64,000 nt of DNA from Streptococcus oralis. Its GTDB lineage: Bacteria > Bacillota > Bacilli > Lactobacillales > Streptococcaceae. The stretch spans positions 62,001 to 126,000 of the forward strand of contig NZ_KQ969521.1 in NCBI RefSeq assembly GCF_001578935.1. Direction: 5' to 3'. The position numbers and the translations under genes were made by a program. Each line of letters starts with the position of its first letter. The stretch's first letter is position 1. The notes under the pieces are model-generated. The model was not told where the DNA came from. It saw only the letters and a list, made by a program, of their open reading frames with translations, and ran no database searches. Positions 8,163-17,377 of the stretch are shown one piece after another.

Positions 8163-8854
8163 GTGAATTTGTATCGAATCCTCTGTTTGGGATTGCCCTG
8201 TCTATCCTAGCTTATCTAGTGGGAATGCTGATTTACAGACGTTTTCCCCATCCTTTGACAACACCTTTGCTTTTGTCGGCTATTTTTATCATTATTTTCC
8301 TTAAGGCGACGGGTATTTCTTATCAAGATTATTACCAAGGTGGGGTTTATCTGAACAACTTGATTGTCCCATCGACCGTGGCTCTAGGGATTCCGCTTTA
8401 TAAGAGTTTTCATCTGATGAAGCACCATGCTCGGAGTATTCTCTTTGGGAGTCTGCTAGCAGTAGTTGTCAATACTAGCTTCACTGCCATAGTGGCGAAA
8501 ATATTTGGCATGGACTTTTTCCTAGCCATTTCTCTCTTTCCCAAGTCAGTGACAACCGCCATGGCAGTGGGTATCACGGAAAAATTGCAGGGTCTGACGA
8601 CCGTGACCTTGGTCGTTGTAGTGGCGACTGGAATCTTAACCAGTGTGATTGGACCAACCCTTTTGAAGTGGTTGAAAATTGACGACCCAGTAGCAGTCGG
8701 ACTTTCCCTGGGTGGGACAGGCCATGCTGTCGGAACAGGAACAGCCTTTCGATATAGCTCTGTAGCAGGAGCTATGGGTGGCTTGGCTATCGGTGTTACC
8801 GGTATTCTCTACGTCTTTGTCAGCCCTATCGTAGCCAGTTTGATATTGAGTTAA
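8159..8854 (+). CDS. lrgB: LrgB family protein
   Basis: 231 residues, polytopic membrane protein and partner of LrgA, to which it is coupled by a 4-base ATGA overlap with GAAAGGAG inside lrgA. Family signatures include SLFPKSVTTAMAVGI, LSLGGTGHAVGTGTAF and the glycine-rich C-terminal helix AGAMGGLAIGVTGILY. LrgB homologues act with LrgA in murein hydrolase control or transport. A bidirectional terminator follows. Confidence 0.92.
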   Translation: MSEFVSNPLFGIALSILAYLVGMLIYRRFPHPLTTPLLLSAIFIIIFLKATGISYQDYYQGGVYLNNLIVPSTVALGIPLYKSFHLMKHHARSILFGSLLAVVVNTSFTAIVAKIFGMDFFLAISLFPKSVTTAMAVGITEKLQGLTTVTLVVVVATGILTSVIGPTLLKWLKIDDPVAVGLSLGGTGHAVGTGTAFRYSSVAGAMGGLAIGVTGILYVFVSPIVASLILS

Positions 8855-8861
8855 AGAAAAA

Positions 8862-8886
8862 CCCAGCTTCTAGCTGGGCATTTTTT
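8862..8886. terminator. Bidirectional terminator between lrgB and the ABC permease gene
   Basis: CCCAGCT / AGCTGGG stem, with T-runs on both strands; the two flanking genes converge on it. Confidence 0.85.
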
Positions 8887-9619
8887 ATTGCAAATTAACC
8901 TTGTTTTTTAAGATGTAGTAGGTTCCGAGGTAGTAGATAATTGATAAAAAGAGATCGCGCAAGATTTCTGTACCAGCCATCACGTTAAAGTCATTATCAA
9001 CTCTTAAGAAGAGAGAAACATAACCAATAACGATGGAAATAACGATATAGGCTAAAATTCCCATAGCGGTACGATATTCGTTAAATAGTTGACCAATTGA
9101 GATACAAAGGTAAATAGATAAAATCCATGCAATCGAACTGACAAACAGTGATAGGGCATACAGCCAGCCGTAGCTGAGGTAAGGGGAAATGAAGTTATAG
9201 AGGGCAGTGAAGTCTTTTTCTATCGGTATTAAGAAGAAGATAATCAGTATACTCAAGATAAAGACTATATAACTTAAGATGGACCAGACAAGGGCACTGA
9301 AGAGTTTTGCGGTGATGATTTGGTGCTCAGAGACAGGCAAGGTCAGGGTCAAGTAACCTTGGCGGTCATAAACACTACCCTTGAATCTTCGGATGATTAA
9401 AAAGATTGTTGCAATCCAAAGAGTGACGCTGAGTCCTCCAAAGACCAAAATTAAAAATCCTAATAGGTAGAAGGGGTCATTACCATAACTAGTGTAGTGC
9501 TGACTGATACCAGAAAAGGATATTCCAATCAAAACTGAAATTGCAAGCACAGCACCGTAGAGTGCCAGATACCATTTATTGACATTTTTAAATTCATAAC
9601 GAACTAGATTCCAAAACAT
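8885..9619 (-). CDS. ABC-2 type transporter permease
   Basis: 244 residues with six hydrophobic segments and a short N-terminal cytoplasmic portion. The RQGYLTLTLPVSEHQIITAKL segment is typical of ABC-2 permeases paired with YtrA-regulated exporters. It lies 15 bases downstream of its ATPase gene and forms a three-gene unit with a GntR/YtrA-type regulator. Such exporters are commonly linked to cell-envelope stress or peptide export; the substrate is not evident. Confidence 0.85.
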   Translation of the reverse strand: MFWNLVRYEFKNVNKWYLALYGAVLAISVLIGISFSGISQHYTSYGNDPFYLLGFLILVFGGLSVTLWIATIFLIIRRFKGSVYDRQGYLTLTLPVSEHQIITAKLFSALVWSILSYIVFILSILIIFFLIPIEKDFTALYNFISPYLSYGWLYALSLFVSSIAWILSIYLCISIGQLFNEYRTAMGILAYIVISIVIGYVSLFLRVDNDFNVMAGTEILRDLFLSIIYYLGTYYILKNKVNLQ

Positions 9620-9634
9620 AATAATCTCCTTTGC

Positions 9635-10330
9635 TTAGGCTTTAAATTCCTGGCGGAAGAGCTGGTCAATTGATTCACCTGACTCGTAACGAATATCATC
9701 AACATTTCCTTGGCGGACGACTTTTCCGTCTTTGAGGAAGATAATCTCATCCAAGATTGGTTCAATATCTGAAATCAAGTGGGTTGAAATCAGTACCGTA
9801 GAAGTCGGTGAGTAGTTGTTGATGATGGTATTGAGGATATAATCACGGGCCGCCGGATCCACACCTCCGATCGGTTCGTCCAGAACATAGAGGCGGGCTT
9901 CACGGCTCATAACCAGGATGAGTTGGACCTTTTCCTTGTTTCCTTTTGATAATTTCTTTAAGCGACTATTTTCATCAATGCCAAGATCTGCAAGCAGATC
10001 TTGGGCGCGTTCAAGATTGAAATCCTGATAGAAGGTTTTAAAGTAAGTCAGGGCTTCTTTAACCTTCATTTGCTCATTGAGATAAGTCGTATCTGGTAGA
10101 TAAGAGACGATCGCCTTGGTAGCAGGACTTGGATCCTGTCCGTTAATGAGGACACGTCCTTTGTCTGGCTGAAGAAGACCATTGATCAGTTTGATCAAGG
10201 TTGTTTTCCCAGAACCGTTTGGCCCGAGGAGCCCAACAATCTTTCCAGCTGAAATCTCTAGCGAGATATTGTCAAGTGCCGCAGTTGCTCCATATGATTT
10301 TGATACATTTTCAAGTGCTAGTAGTGTCAT
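9635..10330 (-). CDS. ABC transporter ATP-binding protein
   Basis: 231 residues. Walker A GPNGSGKTT, signature LSKGNKEKVQ (a divergent LSGGQ), Walker B LYVLDEPIGGVD, and an H-loop in STHLISD. It belongs to the CcmA-like ATPases that partner ABC-2 permeases. It sits between the YtrA-type regulator (4 bases upstream) and its permease. Confidence 0.92.
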   Translation of the reverse strand: MTLLALENVSKSYGATAALDNISLEISAGKIVGLLGPNGSGKTTLIKLINGLLQPDKGRVLINGQDPSPATKAIVSYLPDTTYLNEQMKVKEALTYFKTFYQDFNLERAQDLLADLGIDENSRLKKLSKGNKEKVQLILVMSREARLYVLDEPIGGVDPAARDYILNTIINNYSPTSTVLISTHLISDIEPILDEIIFLKDGKVVRQGNVDDIRYESGESIDQLFRQEFKA

Positions 10331-10334
10331 AGTC

Positions 10335-10700
10335 TTAAACTCCTTTGATGTAGTCGCTTAATACATTTGGCAGTTCTTCTTTTTTGTAGCCAAATTGAAG
10401 CATGCAAGAGACGAAGTGTTGCAGTTGCTCCTCGGAAAGTTGTTTGCGGGACTGAAGGATGAGGTCTAAATCCTCGGTGACAAAACGACCAGTTGTTCGC
10501 TTGCTATAAACGAAGCCCTCGCGCTCAAGATCAGACAAGGCGCGCTGGATGGTATTGGGATTGACACCAGCCTCGCTCGCCAACTCCCTTACAGTCGGAA
10601 GTTGTTGATTGGGTTCCAGTTTATGGGAAACAATCTGTAATTTGATTTTTTCCATAATCTGTAAATAAATCGGTTTTGTATTATCAAATGACCAGGACAT
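10335..10700 (-). CDS. GntR-family regulator, YtrA subfamily
   Basis: 121 residues from the second of two adjacent ATGs, which has better spacing from AGGAG; the other start at 10703 adds one Met. A winged-helix domain (PIYLQIMEKIKLQIVSHKLEPNQQLPTVRELASEAGVNPNTIQRALSDLEREGFV) is followed by only about 40 residues, the short effector domain of the YtrA type. It is expected to repress its own operon with the following ABC transporter. The promoter carries an inverted repeat at the -10 region. Confidence 0.9.
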   Translation of the reverse strand: MSWSFDNTKPIYLQIMEKIKLQIVSHKLEPNQQLPTVRELASEAGVNPNTIQRALSDLEREGFVYSKRTTGRFVTEDLDLILQSRKQLSEEQLQHFVSCMLQFGYKKEELPNVLSDYIKGV

Positions 10701-10723
10701 CATAGTCTCCTTTCTTTGCCTTT

Positions 10724-10747
10724 ATTGTTCTAATAAAATAATACAAT
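10724..10747. promoter_or_regulatory. Candidate operator of the YtrA-type regulator
   Basis: ATTGT and ACAAT arms separated by 14 bases, overlapping the -10 box of the regulator promoter. This is a plausible autorepression site. Confidence 0.45.
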
Positions 10748-10766
10748 AAAACAAAAAACTTGTCAA
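10738..10766 (-). promoter_or_regulatory. Promoter of the YtrA-ABC operon
   Basis: Minus strand: TTGACA (10766-10761), 17-base spacer, TATTAT (10743-10738). Confidence 0.75.
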
Positions 10767-10803
10767 GTGAAAATAAGAATTGTTTTGGGAATTGCTCAAA
10801 AAA

Positions 10804-10812
10804 TGGTATAAT
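10804..10812 (+). promoter_or_regulatory. Extended -10 promoter of nrdR-dnaB-dnaI
   Basis: TGGTATAAT, an extended -10 element 28 bases before the nrdR start; no good -35 is seen. Confidence 0.65.
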
Positions 10813-10840
10813 GAAAAGAAAACGACAAGGAGGGAAATGC

Positions 10841-11314
10841 ATGCGTTGTCCAAAATGTGGGGCTACCAAGTCTAGTGTTGTTGATAGTCGACAAGCAGAA
10901 GAGGGAAATACCATCCGCCGAAGACGTGAGTGCGACGAGTGTCAACATCGTTTTACAACCTATGAACGAGTAGAAGAACGAACGCTGGTTGTCGTCAAAA
11001 AAGACGGTACACGAGAACAGTTTTCAAGAGATAAAATCTTTAATGGGATTATCCGCTCAGCCCAGAAGCGTCCTGTTTCGAGTGATGAAATTGGCATGGT
11101 GGTCAATCGTATCGAGCAAAAACTCCGTAGTCGCAGTGAGAACGAGATTCAAAGTGAATACATTGGAGCCTTAGTCATGGAAGAATTGGCAGAGCTTGAT
11201 GAGATTACCTATGTTCGTTTTGCCAGTGTTTACCGTAGCTTTAAGGATGTGAGTGAGTTGGAGAGTCTGCTCCAGCAGATCACCCAGTCCTCAAAAAAGA
11301 AAAAGGAAAAATAG
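10841..11314 (+). CDS. nrdR: Ribonucleotide reductase regulator NrdR
   Basis: 157 residues from the ATG at 10841, with AAGGAGGG upstream. An N-terminal zinc ribbon has C3, C6, C31 and C34 around RRRRECDEC, followed by an ATP-cone domain ([20 protein letters not shown]). It senses ATP/dATP and represses ribonucleotide reductase operons, none of which is in this window. It is the first gene of nrdR-dnaB-dnaI; the dnaB ATG follows its stop directly. Confidence 0.95.
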   Translation: MRCPKCGATKSSVVDSRQAEEGNTIRRRRECDECQHRFTTYERVEERTLVVVKKDGTREQFSRDKIFNGIIRSAQKRPVSSDEIGMVVNRIEQKLRSRSENEIQSEYIGALVMEELAELDEITYVRFASVYRSFKDVSELESLLQQITQSSKKKKEK

Positions 11315-12478
11315 ATGAAGCCAAATGACCGTTTTTCTTTTCTAAAGAATAATCGGGTGTCGCAAGATACCTCTTCCCTGGTGCAGTGCTACCTCCCGAT
11401 TATCGGTCAGGAGGCGCTGAGCCTCTATCTATATGCCATTACCTTTTGGGATGGAGGGCAAAAGGAACACCTCTTTTCCCATATCCTCAACCACTTAAAC
11501 TTTGGCATGCCGACCTTGCTCCAATCCTTCAAAGTCTTATCTGCCTTAGATCTGTTGACCCTTTATCAAAGGGGAGAAACCTATGAATTGCAGCTTCATT
11601 CTCCCCTCTCCAGTCAGGAGTTTTTAAGTCATTCTGTCTATAGCAGATTATTAGAGAAAAAGATTGGGGATACAGCTGTTTCTGCTATGAAGCAGGCTCC
11701 AAGTGAGGGAGAAGCACTCTCGGTTTCTTTGAGTCAAGTATTTCCAACCCTGACTGAAGAAGTGACACCAAGCGAGTCTAAAAGCAAGTTAAAAAATGAT
11801 TTTGACTTGGAACATTTCCAGCAGCTGATGGCTCGAGATGGCTTGCGTTTTGAAGACGAGCAAACGGATGTTTTGGAATTGTTTGCCATCGCAGATGAAA
11901 AAAAATGGACCTGGTTTGAAACCTATCAATTAGCCAAGGCGACAGCGGTGGCTCAGCTTATTTCAGTCAAACGCATGCGTGAAAAGATAGCACAAAAACC
12001 AGCGACTTCTGACTTTAGCCCCAAAGAAATGACCATTATCAGGGAAGCCAAAAATAAAACTCCTCTACAATTTTTAGCGGAAATCAAGCAAACGCGTAAG
12101 GGAAACATCACTCAGAGTGAGCGAGAACTCCTTCACCAGATGGCGTCTTTAGGTTTGTTGGATGAAGTCATCAATATCGTCTTGCTTCTAACCTTTAACA
12201 AGGTTGATTCGGCTAATGTCAATGAAAAATATGCCATGAAGGTCGCAAATGACTATGCTTATCAAAAAATTCGAACAGCAGAAGAGGCTGTGCTTCGGAT
12301 TCGAGAGCGTCAACAAAAAGGGAAAGAAGACCAGAAGTCGAAAACTAGCTCGACTAAGACAAATGTTCCCAAGTGGAGTAATCCAGAATATAAAAATCAA
12401 ACCAGTGAGGAGACTCGTCTGGAACTAGAACGTAAAAAACAAGAAATGTTAGCCCGATTAGAAGAAGGAGGAGACTAG
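11315..12478 (+). CDS. dnaB: Replication initiation / membrane attachment protein DnaB
   Basis: 387 residues, homologous to Bacillus DnaB (not the E. coli helicase of the same name), which with DnaD and DnaI loads the replicative helicase at the origin. The N-terminal winged-helix part (PIIGQEALSLYLYAITFW) and a DnaB/DnaD C-terminal helical domain around residues 205-330 (LLDEVINIVLLLTFNKVDS) are recognisable, followed by a charged tail. It begins at the base after the nrdR stop and ends at the base before dnaI. Confidence 0.92.
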   Translation: MKPNDRFSFLKNNRVSQDTSSLVQCYLPIIGQEALSLYLYAITFWDGGQKEHLFSHILNHLNFGMPTLLQSFKVLSALDLLTLYQRGETYELQLHSPLSSQEFLSHSVYSRLLEKKIGDTAVSAMKQAPSEGEALSVSLSQVFPTLTEEVTPSESKSKLKNDFDLEHFQQLMARDGLRFEDEQTDVLELFAIADEKKWTWFETYQLAKATAVAQLISVKRMREKIAQKPATSDFSPKEMTIIREAKNKTPLQFLAEIKQTRKGNITQSERELLHQMASLGLLDEVINIVLLLTFNKVDSANVNEKYAMKVANDYAYQKIRTAEEAVLRIRERQQKGKEDQKSKTSSTKTNVPKWSNPEYKNQTSEETRLELERKKQEMLARLEEGGD

Positions 12479-13375
12479 ATGGAAAGTGTGGGTGACGTAC
12501 TCAAACGTCAGACAAGTCGTTTTCAGTATCAGGACCTAGTCCAGCAGATTATGAAAGACCCAGATGTGGCGGCTTTTATCCAGAAAGAATCCCTCAGTCC
12601 AGAGGAGTTGAATCGTAGCATCTCCAAGTTCAACCAATATATCACAGAACGGGACAAGTTTCTTCGAGGGGATGCGGACTATATAGCGCGTGGCTACAAG
12701 CCTATCTTGGTTATGAATCACGGTTATGCAGATGTGTCTTATGAAGAAACACCAGAACTAATCGCGGCTGAAAAAGAGGCGGCAATAAAGAATCGTCTCA
12801 AGTTGATCAATCTACCAGCAAATCTCAAGAAAGCGAAGTTGGCTCAGATTGACCTGGATGATCTAGGACGGTTGCCGATTTTTGAGAGACTCTATGCCTT
12901 TGTTGACCTTTACCCAAGCATCCGAAAAGGTCTCTATCTTTATGGAGATTTTGGTGTTGGTAAGAGTTTTATGATGGCGGCCTTAGCTCACGACCTATCT
13001 GAAAAACGTGGGGCATCAACGACGATTCTCCATTATCCAAGTTTTGTCATTGATGTGAAAAATGCCATCGGTGAAGGCTCTGTGAAGACCTTGGTGGATG
13101 ACATCAAGTTAGCAGAAGTCTTGATCTTGGATGATATTGGTGCAGAACAGTCTACCCCTTGGGTACGTGATGAGATTCTCCAAGTCATTCTTCAGTACCG
13201 CATGCAGGAAGATTTGCCGACCTTCTTTACTTCCAACTTTAATTTCCAAGATTTGGAGAAGCATTTTGCCAAAGGAAAGAATGGAAATGATGAGACCTGG
13301 GAAGCTAGACGGGTCATGGAACGAATCCGTTATTTGGCTGAGGAAACGAGACTAGAAGGAGAAAATCGCCGATGA
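12479..13375 (+). CDS. dnaI: Helicase loader DnaI
   Basis: 298-residue AAA+ ATPase that loads the replicative helicase. The N-terminal domain (about 1-130) contacts the helicase. Walker A is GDFGVGKS at residues 156-163 and Walker B is VLILDDIG. Transcription is continuous from nrdR and dnaB. The last codons overlap the next gene by 4 bases (ATGA), so the nitroreductase may be co-translated. Confidence 0.95.
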   Translation: MESVGDVLKRQTSRFQYQDLVQQIMKDPDVAAFIQKESLSPEELNRSISKFNQYITERDKFLRGDADYIARGYKPILVMNHGYADVSYEETPELIAAEKEAAIKNRLKLINLPANLKKAKLAQIDLDDLGRLPIFERLYAFVDLYPSIRKGLYLYGDFGVGKSFMMAALAHDLSEKRGASTTILHYPSFVIDVKNAIGEGSVKTLVDDIKLAEVLILDDIGAEQSTPWVRDEILQVILQYRMQEDLPTFFTSNFNFQDLEKHFAKGKNGNDETWEARRVMERIRYLAEETRLEGENRR

Positions 13376-14085
13376 CAGAAACCATTAAACTGATGAAAGC
13401 TCATACTTCAGTTCGTCGCTTTAAGGAGCAAGAGATTCCTCAGGCAGATTTGGAAGAGATTTTGACTGCTGGACAAATGGCGTCATCTTGGAAAAATTTC
13501 CAATCCTACTCTGTGATTCTTGTGCGCAGTCAAGAGAAGAAAGACGCCTTATATGAACTGGTTCCTCAGGAAGCTATTCGTCAGTCAGCTGCCTTTTTGC
13601 TCTTTGTCGGTGACTTGAACCGAGCTGAAAAGGGAGCAAGACTTCACACGGACACTTTCCAACCTCAAGGGGTAGAAGGTCTCCTTATCACGTCTGTGGA
13701 CGCGGCTCTTGCTGGTCAAAACACCTTGCTTGCGGCTGAGAGTCTGGGATATGGTGGTGTTATCATCGGTTTGGTCCGTTACAAGTCAGAAGAAGTGGCA
13801 GCGCTCTTTAACCTGCCTGACTATACCTACCCCGTTTTTGGGATTGCCCTTGGCGTGCCAGATCAACAACATGAGGTCAAACCAAGACTGCCTTTGAACC
13901 AAGTGGTATTTGAAAAAGAATACCAAGAACAGCCAGTTGCAGCGATTTTGGACTATGACCAAGTTCAGGCAGACTATGCTGGTGCGCGTGTGATGACCTC
14001 TTGGAGTCAGCGCTTGGCAGAGCAGTTTGGTCAAGCCGAACCTAGTTCAACTCGGAAAAATCTAGAACAGAAAAAGTTATTGTAG
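13372..14085 (+). CDS. Nitroreductase-family NADPH-dependent oxidoreductase
   Basis: 237 residues, an FMN-binding nitroreductase of the NfsA/FRP type. The N-terminal FMN-phosphate motif is SVRRFKEQEIP, AESLGYGGVIIGLVR is the conserved core segment, and the C-terminal extension ends in a basic tail, as in FRP-type enzymes. Its start overlaps the dnaI stop, and der follows after 13 bases. Physiological substrates of these enzymes (quinones, nitro compounds, flavin) cannot be decided here. Confidence 0.88.
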   Translation: MTETIKLMKAHTSVRRFKEQEIPQADLEEILTAGQMASSWKNFQSYSVILVRSQEKKDALYELVPQEAIRQSAAFLLFVGDLNRAEKGARLHTDTFQPQGVEGLLITSVDAALAGQNTLLAAESLGYGGVIIGLVRYKSEEVAALFNLPDYTYPVFGIALGVPDQQHEVKPRLPLNQVVFEKEYQEQPVAAILDYDQVQADYAGARVMTSWSQRLAEQFGQAEPSSTRKNLEQKKLL

Positions 14086-14098
14086 AAAGTGAGAAAAC

Positions 14099-15409
14099 AT
14101 GGCCTTACCAACTATTGCCATTGTGGGACGTCCCAATGTTGGGAAATCAACCCTATTTAATCGGATCGCTGGTGAGCGGATCTCAATCGTAGAAGATGTC
14201 GAGGGTGTGACACGTGACCGTATCTATGCAACGGGTGAGTGGCTCAATCGTTCCTTTAGTATGATTGATACTGGAGGGATTGACGACGTCGATGCTCCCT
14301 TCATGGAGCAAATCAAGCACCAAGCAGAAATTGCCATGGAAGAAGCGGATGTCATCGTCTTTGTGGTGTCTGGGAAAGAAGGAATCACAGATGCGGACGA
14401 GTACGTAGCTCGCAAACTCTATAAAACCCATAAACCTGTTATCCTTGCGGTTAACAAGGTTGATAATCCTGAGATGCGAAATGACATCTATGATTTCTAT
14501 GCTCTGGGCTTGGGTGAGCCACTGCCGATTTCGTCTGTCCACGGTATCGGGACAGGGGATGTGCTGGATGCCATCGTCGAAAATCTCCCACATGAAGTCG
14601 AAGATGAAAATCCAGATGTCATTAAATTTAGCTTGATTGGCCGTCCAAACGTTGGAAAATCAAGTTTGATCAATGCTATTTTGGGAGAAGACCGCGTGAT
14701 TGCCAGCCCAGTAGCTGGAACAACGCGTGATGCCATTGATACCCACTTTACAGATGCGGATGGCCAAGAGTTTACCATGATTGACACAGCTGGTATGCGT
14801 AAGTCTGGTAAAGTCTATGAAAATACGGAGAAATACTCGGTCATGCGTGCCATGCGTGCCATTGACCGTTCTGACGTGGTCTTGATGGTCCTCAATGCCG
14901 AAGAAGGCATCCGTGAATACGACAAGCGTATCGCAGGTTTTGCCCACGAAGCCGGTAAAGGGATGATTATCGTGGTCAACAAGTGGGATACCCTTGAGAA
15001 AGACAACCACACCATGAAGAAATGGGAAGAGGATATCCGTGAGCAGTTCCAATATCTGCCTTATGCACCGATTGTCTTTGTATCCGCTCTTACCAAGCAA
15101 CGTCTCCACAAACTACCTGAGATGATCAAGCAAATCAGTGAAAGTCAAAACACCCGTATTCCTTCAGCGGTCTTGAACGATGTGATTATGGATGCCATTG
15201 CCATCAATCCAACACCGACAGACAAAGGGAAACGCCTCAAGATTTTCTACGCAACCCAAGTGGCAACCAAACCACCAACCTTTGTCATCTTTGTCAATGA
15301 AGAAGAACTCATGCACTTCTCTTACTTGCGTTTTTTGGAAAATCAAATCCGCAAGGCCTTTGTCTTTGAAGGAACACCGATTCACTTGATCGCGAGAAAA
15401 CGCAAGTAA
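14099..15409 (+). CDS. der: Ribosome assembly GTPase Der (EngA)
   Basis: 436 residues with two tandem GTPase domains, unique to Der, needed for 50S subunit maturation. Domain 1 has [13 protein letters not shown] and NKVD; domain 2 has [13 protein letters not shown] and NKWD. A C-terminal KH-like domain follows from about residue 350 ([24 protein letters not shown]). It is the last gene of the run starting at nrdR, and a terminator follows. Confidence 0.97.
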   Translation: MALPTIAIVGRPNVGKSTLFNRIAGERISIVEDVEGVTRDRIYATGEWLNRSFSMIDTGGIDDVDAPFMEQIKHQAEIAMEEADVIVFVVSGKEGITDADEYVARKLYKTHKPVILAVNKVDNPEMRNDIYDFYALGLGEPLPISSVHGIGTGDVLDAIVENLPHEVEDENPDVIKFSLIGRPNVGKSSLINAILGEDRVIASPVAGTTRDAIDTHFTDADGQEFTMIDTAGMRKSGKVYENTEKYSVMRAMRAIDRSDVVLMVLNAEEGIREYDKRIAGFAHEAGKGMIIVVNKWDTLEKDNHTMKKWEEDIREQFQYLPYAPIVFVSALTKQRLHKLPEMIKQISESQNTRIPSAVLNDVIMDAIAINPTPTDKGKRLKIFYATQVATKPPTFVIFVNEEELMHFSYLRFLENQIRKAFVFEGTPIHLIARKRK

Positions 15410-15443
15410 GTCTTGCTTGTTTTCCTATAAAAATAAATTGAAA

Positions 15444-15469
15444 GAAGACTTCATAGTCTTCTTTTTTTC
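15444..15469 (+). terminator. Terminator after der
   Basis: GAAGACT / AGTCTTC stem followed by TTTTTTT. Confidence 0.85.
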
Positions 15470-15545
15470 TATCTAAAAAGGGAGAAAATAACCTATCAAA
15501 TTGGAGGAGAATCTGTCATCAAATTTCAATCATTTTCCTAGCTTT

Positions 15546-15562
15546 TGTAATCTATTTGTAAT
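15546..15562 (+). promoter_or_regulatory. WalR/VicR-type binding site
   Basis: TGTAAT-N5-TGTAAT (TGTAATCTATTTGTAAT), an exact match to the known WalR/VicR direct-repeat motif. It ends 33 bases upstream of the -10 box, a position suited to activation. Confidence 0.6.
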
Positions 15563-15592
15563 GAAAATGCACTTTCTTTGTAAAAATCAAAA

Positions 15593-15601
15593 TGCTATAA
15601 T
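15593..15601 (+). promoter_or_regulatory. Extended -10 promoter of the TPM-domain gene
   Basis: TGCTATAAT, an extended -10 box 36 bases before the start codon. Confidence 0.7.
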
Positions 15602-15637
15602 TCCTTAAATCAATTTTCCTTTATCAAGGAGGTTATT

Positions 15638-16489
15638 ATGAAAAAAAGCAGATTATTTAAACATAGTTTGTTGGTTCGCTTGCTTGGGTTGCTGATGGTC
15701 TTTCTCTTCTTGTCAGCATTCACAGCACCTGAAAAACCAGAGTACGGAATCTATGATCCCAATCACTATCTGACTGATGATACAATCAGACTGATCCAAG
15801 GCTTGAATAAGGTAAATAGTCAAAAAGCAGAAAAATTCCAAGTGGGCGTTTACGTTGTGAAAAGCCTGGATGGAGAAACAATCGAAACTGTATCCAACGA
15901 AACAGCTAGAGCTTGGAAGATTGGCTACTCGGGAGACAACAACGGCGCCTTGATTGTGGTCGCTGTTGAGGATAGAAAATCACGGATTGAAACAAGCAAT
16001 AATGTGGCAAGTAAGATCACAGACTATCAGACCAATAGATTTTTGAAAACAGCACGACCTTACTTTCAAAAGGGAGACTACAGCAATGGAGTTCTTTCTA
16101 TAGCAAACAATCTCAACTACATGTTTTATAGTGGATCGAGTACGACTTCTTCAAGTTCTAGAAGTAGTTACGACTATGCTACTAATTCTAGTCGTCTAAG
16201 AGAAATTGAAAAGTATACATCTGAGAGTCGATCTTCAAAACGGAACCGAAAAAGCAGTTCGAGCGACGGAGTTATCGGATTTGGAGTTCTCATTTACTTC
16301 ATCGTGATGATTATCGGATTTCTATTTGGTGGTCGTGGTGGCGGTTCACGTGGAGATGATTCTGGCGGTGGCTGGTGGGGCGGTGACTCATCAGACTCAG
16401 GTTCCTCTTGGTCTGACTCAGGCTCCGACTCATCTGGTGGCTGGGACGGCGGTGGCTTTGATGGTGGCGGTTCGTCTGATGACTGGTGA
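15638..16489 (+). CDS. TPM-domain (YgcG-like) membrane protein with Gly/Ser/Trp-rich tail
   Basis: 283 residues. Residues 1-30 are a signal or anchor segment (LLVRLLGLLMVFLFLSAFTA), residues about 38-165 a TPM domain (YGIYDPNHYLTDD through YFQKGDYSNGVLSIANNL), then a Ser-rich linker, a membrane helix near 208-228 (GVIGFGVLIYFIVMIIGFLFGG), and a low-complexity tail of Gly, Asp, Ser and Trp. The TPM domain is expected outside the cell. The ribosome site is AAGGAGG. It is followed by a LemA gene, a recurrent pairing for this family. A WalR-type box precedes its promoter. Its molecular role is not established. Confidence 0.85.
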   Translation: MKKSRLFKHSLLVRLLGLLMVFLFLSAFTAPEKPEYGIYDPNHYLTDDTIRLIQGLNKVNSQKAEKFQVGVYVVKSLDGETIETVSNETARAWKIGYSGDNNGALIVVAVEDRKSRIETSNNVASKITDYQTNRFLKTARPYFQKGDYSNGVLSIANNLNYMFYSGSSTTSSSSRSSYDYATNSSRLREIEKYTSESRSSKRNRKSSSSDGVIGFGVLIYFIVMIIGFLFGGRGGGSRGDDSGGGWWGGDSSDSGSSWSDSGSDSSGGWDGGGFDGGGSSDDW

Positions 16490-16649
16490 GTAATCGTATA
16501 TAGCTCAAACCTATTTCTCTATGCAGTAAGGTGACTCCTTTGCAACAGTTCACTCCTTAATTAAAAATAAAAACAAAGTTTGGGAAATTGATTTAAAATC
16601 TGAGTATTTTCTCAGAAAAGTTGATAAAAGAAAGTGTTAAGGTTTTGAT

Positions 16650-17246
16650 ATGAAACAAAATAAAGTAATTCTCTCAATAGTGGCGATTTTTTTTGGACTA
16701 CTAATTCTGGGAAGTTGTTCCGCAGTGGCGACCTATAATGGTCTGGTTGGTGAACAGACTAAAGTGGAGCAAGCTCAGGCCGATGTCTCGACAGCCCTCC
16801 AACGTCGTTCGGACTTGATTGGTAACTTGGTGGAGTCCGTTAAAGGACAAATGAATCATGAAACCGAAGTCTTTACCAAGATTGCGGATGCTAGAGCTAA
16901 AATCGGTAGTAGCTCAGTGACATCGGAAGAAAGCCAAAAGGCTCAGGGCGAATTGAGCTCCGCTCTTTCCCGCTTGATTTCCTTGACGGAGAATTATCCA
17001 GAACTCAAGAGCAATCAAAATGTTGAGCAACTAATGGTCGAACTTTCAGGAAGTGAAAATCGAATCTTTGTAGCACGCAAGGATTATAATAAAGTCGCAG
17101 CCGAGTACAATCAAAAGTTGAGAAGTTTTCCAACTGTGCTTTTTGCGAATATGATGAACTTTAAAGAAGCTGAAACCTTTAAAGAAACAGAAGAAGCCAA
17201 GACAGTTCCTAAGGTTGATTTTGGAACATCTTCATCAAGTCAATAA
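16650..17246 (+). CDS. LemA family protein
   Basis: 198 residues. The N-terminal hydrophobic segment ends in LILGSCSAVATYNGLV, readable either as a membrane anchor or as a lipobox with Cys. The helical LemA core follows (VEQAQADVSTALQRRSDLIGNLVESVKGQM, ETEVFTKIADARAKIG, LSRLISLTENYPELKSNQNV). It lies downstream of the TPM-domain gene, separated by 160 bases with no terminator seen, so the two may act together at the membrane. Its exact function is unknown. Confidence 0.9.
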   Translation: MKQNKVILSIVAIFFGLLILGSCSAVATYNGLVGEQTKVEQAQADVSTALQRRSDLIGNLVESVKGQMNHETEVFTKIADARAKIGSSSVTSEESQKAQGELSSALSRLISLTENYPELKSNQNVEQLMVELSGSENRIFVARKDYNKVAAEYNQKLRSFPTVLFANMMNFKEAETFKETEEAKTVPKVDFGTSSSSQ

Positions 17247-17303
17247 AGTGAATCGGCCTATGAATAAAGGAATTTCTCTAGTATGACTAGTGATTTCAAA
17301 CCG

Positions 17304-17332
17304 AACCTGGAAAGCTTTTTCTAGGTTTTTTT
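17304..17332 (+). terminator. Terminator after lemA
   Basis: AACCTGGAAA / TTTCTAGGTT stem followed by TTTTT. Confidence 0.75.
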
Positions 17333-17334
17333 GG

Positions 17335-17340
17335 TATAAT
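17335..17340 (+). promoter_or_regulatory. -10 box for the small membrane protein gene
   Basis: TATAAT 37 bases upstream of the start codon, immediately after the lemA terminator. Confidence 0.5.
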
Positions 17341-17377
17341 AAAAGGGAAGAGACAGTGACTCAAATGGAGGTTTGCT

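Noticed and set aside
14660..15109. 149-codon antisense frame over der
   Set aside because: A shadow of the second GTPase domain, without start signals or a recognisable product.
16311..16553. His/Ser-rich antisense frame over the end of the TPM-domain gene
   Set aside because: It is the complement of the Gly/Asp/Ser/Trp low-complexity tail and not an independent gene.
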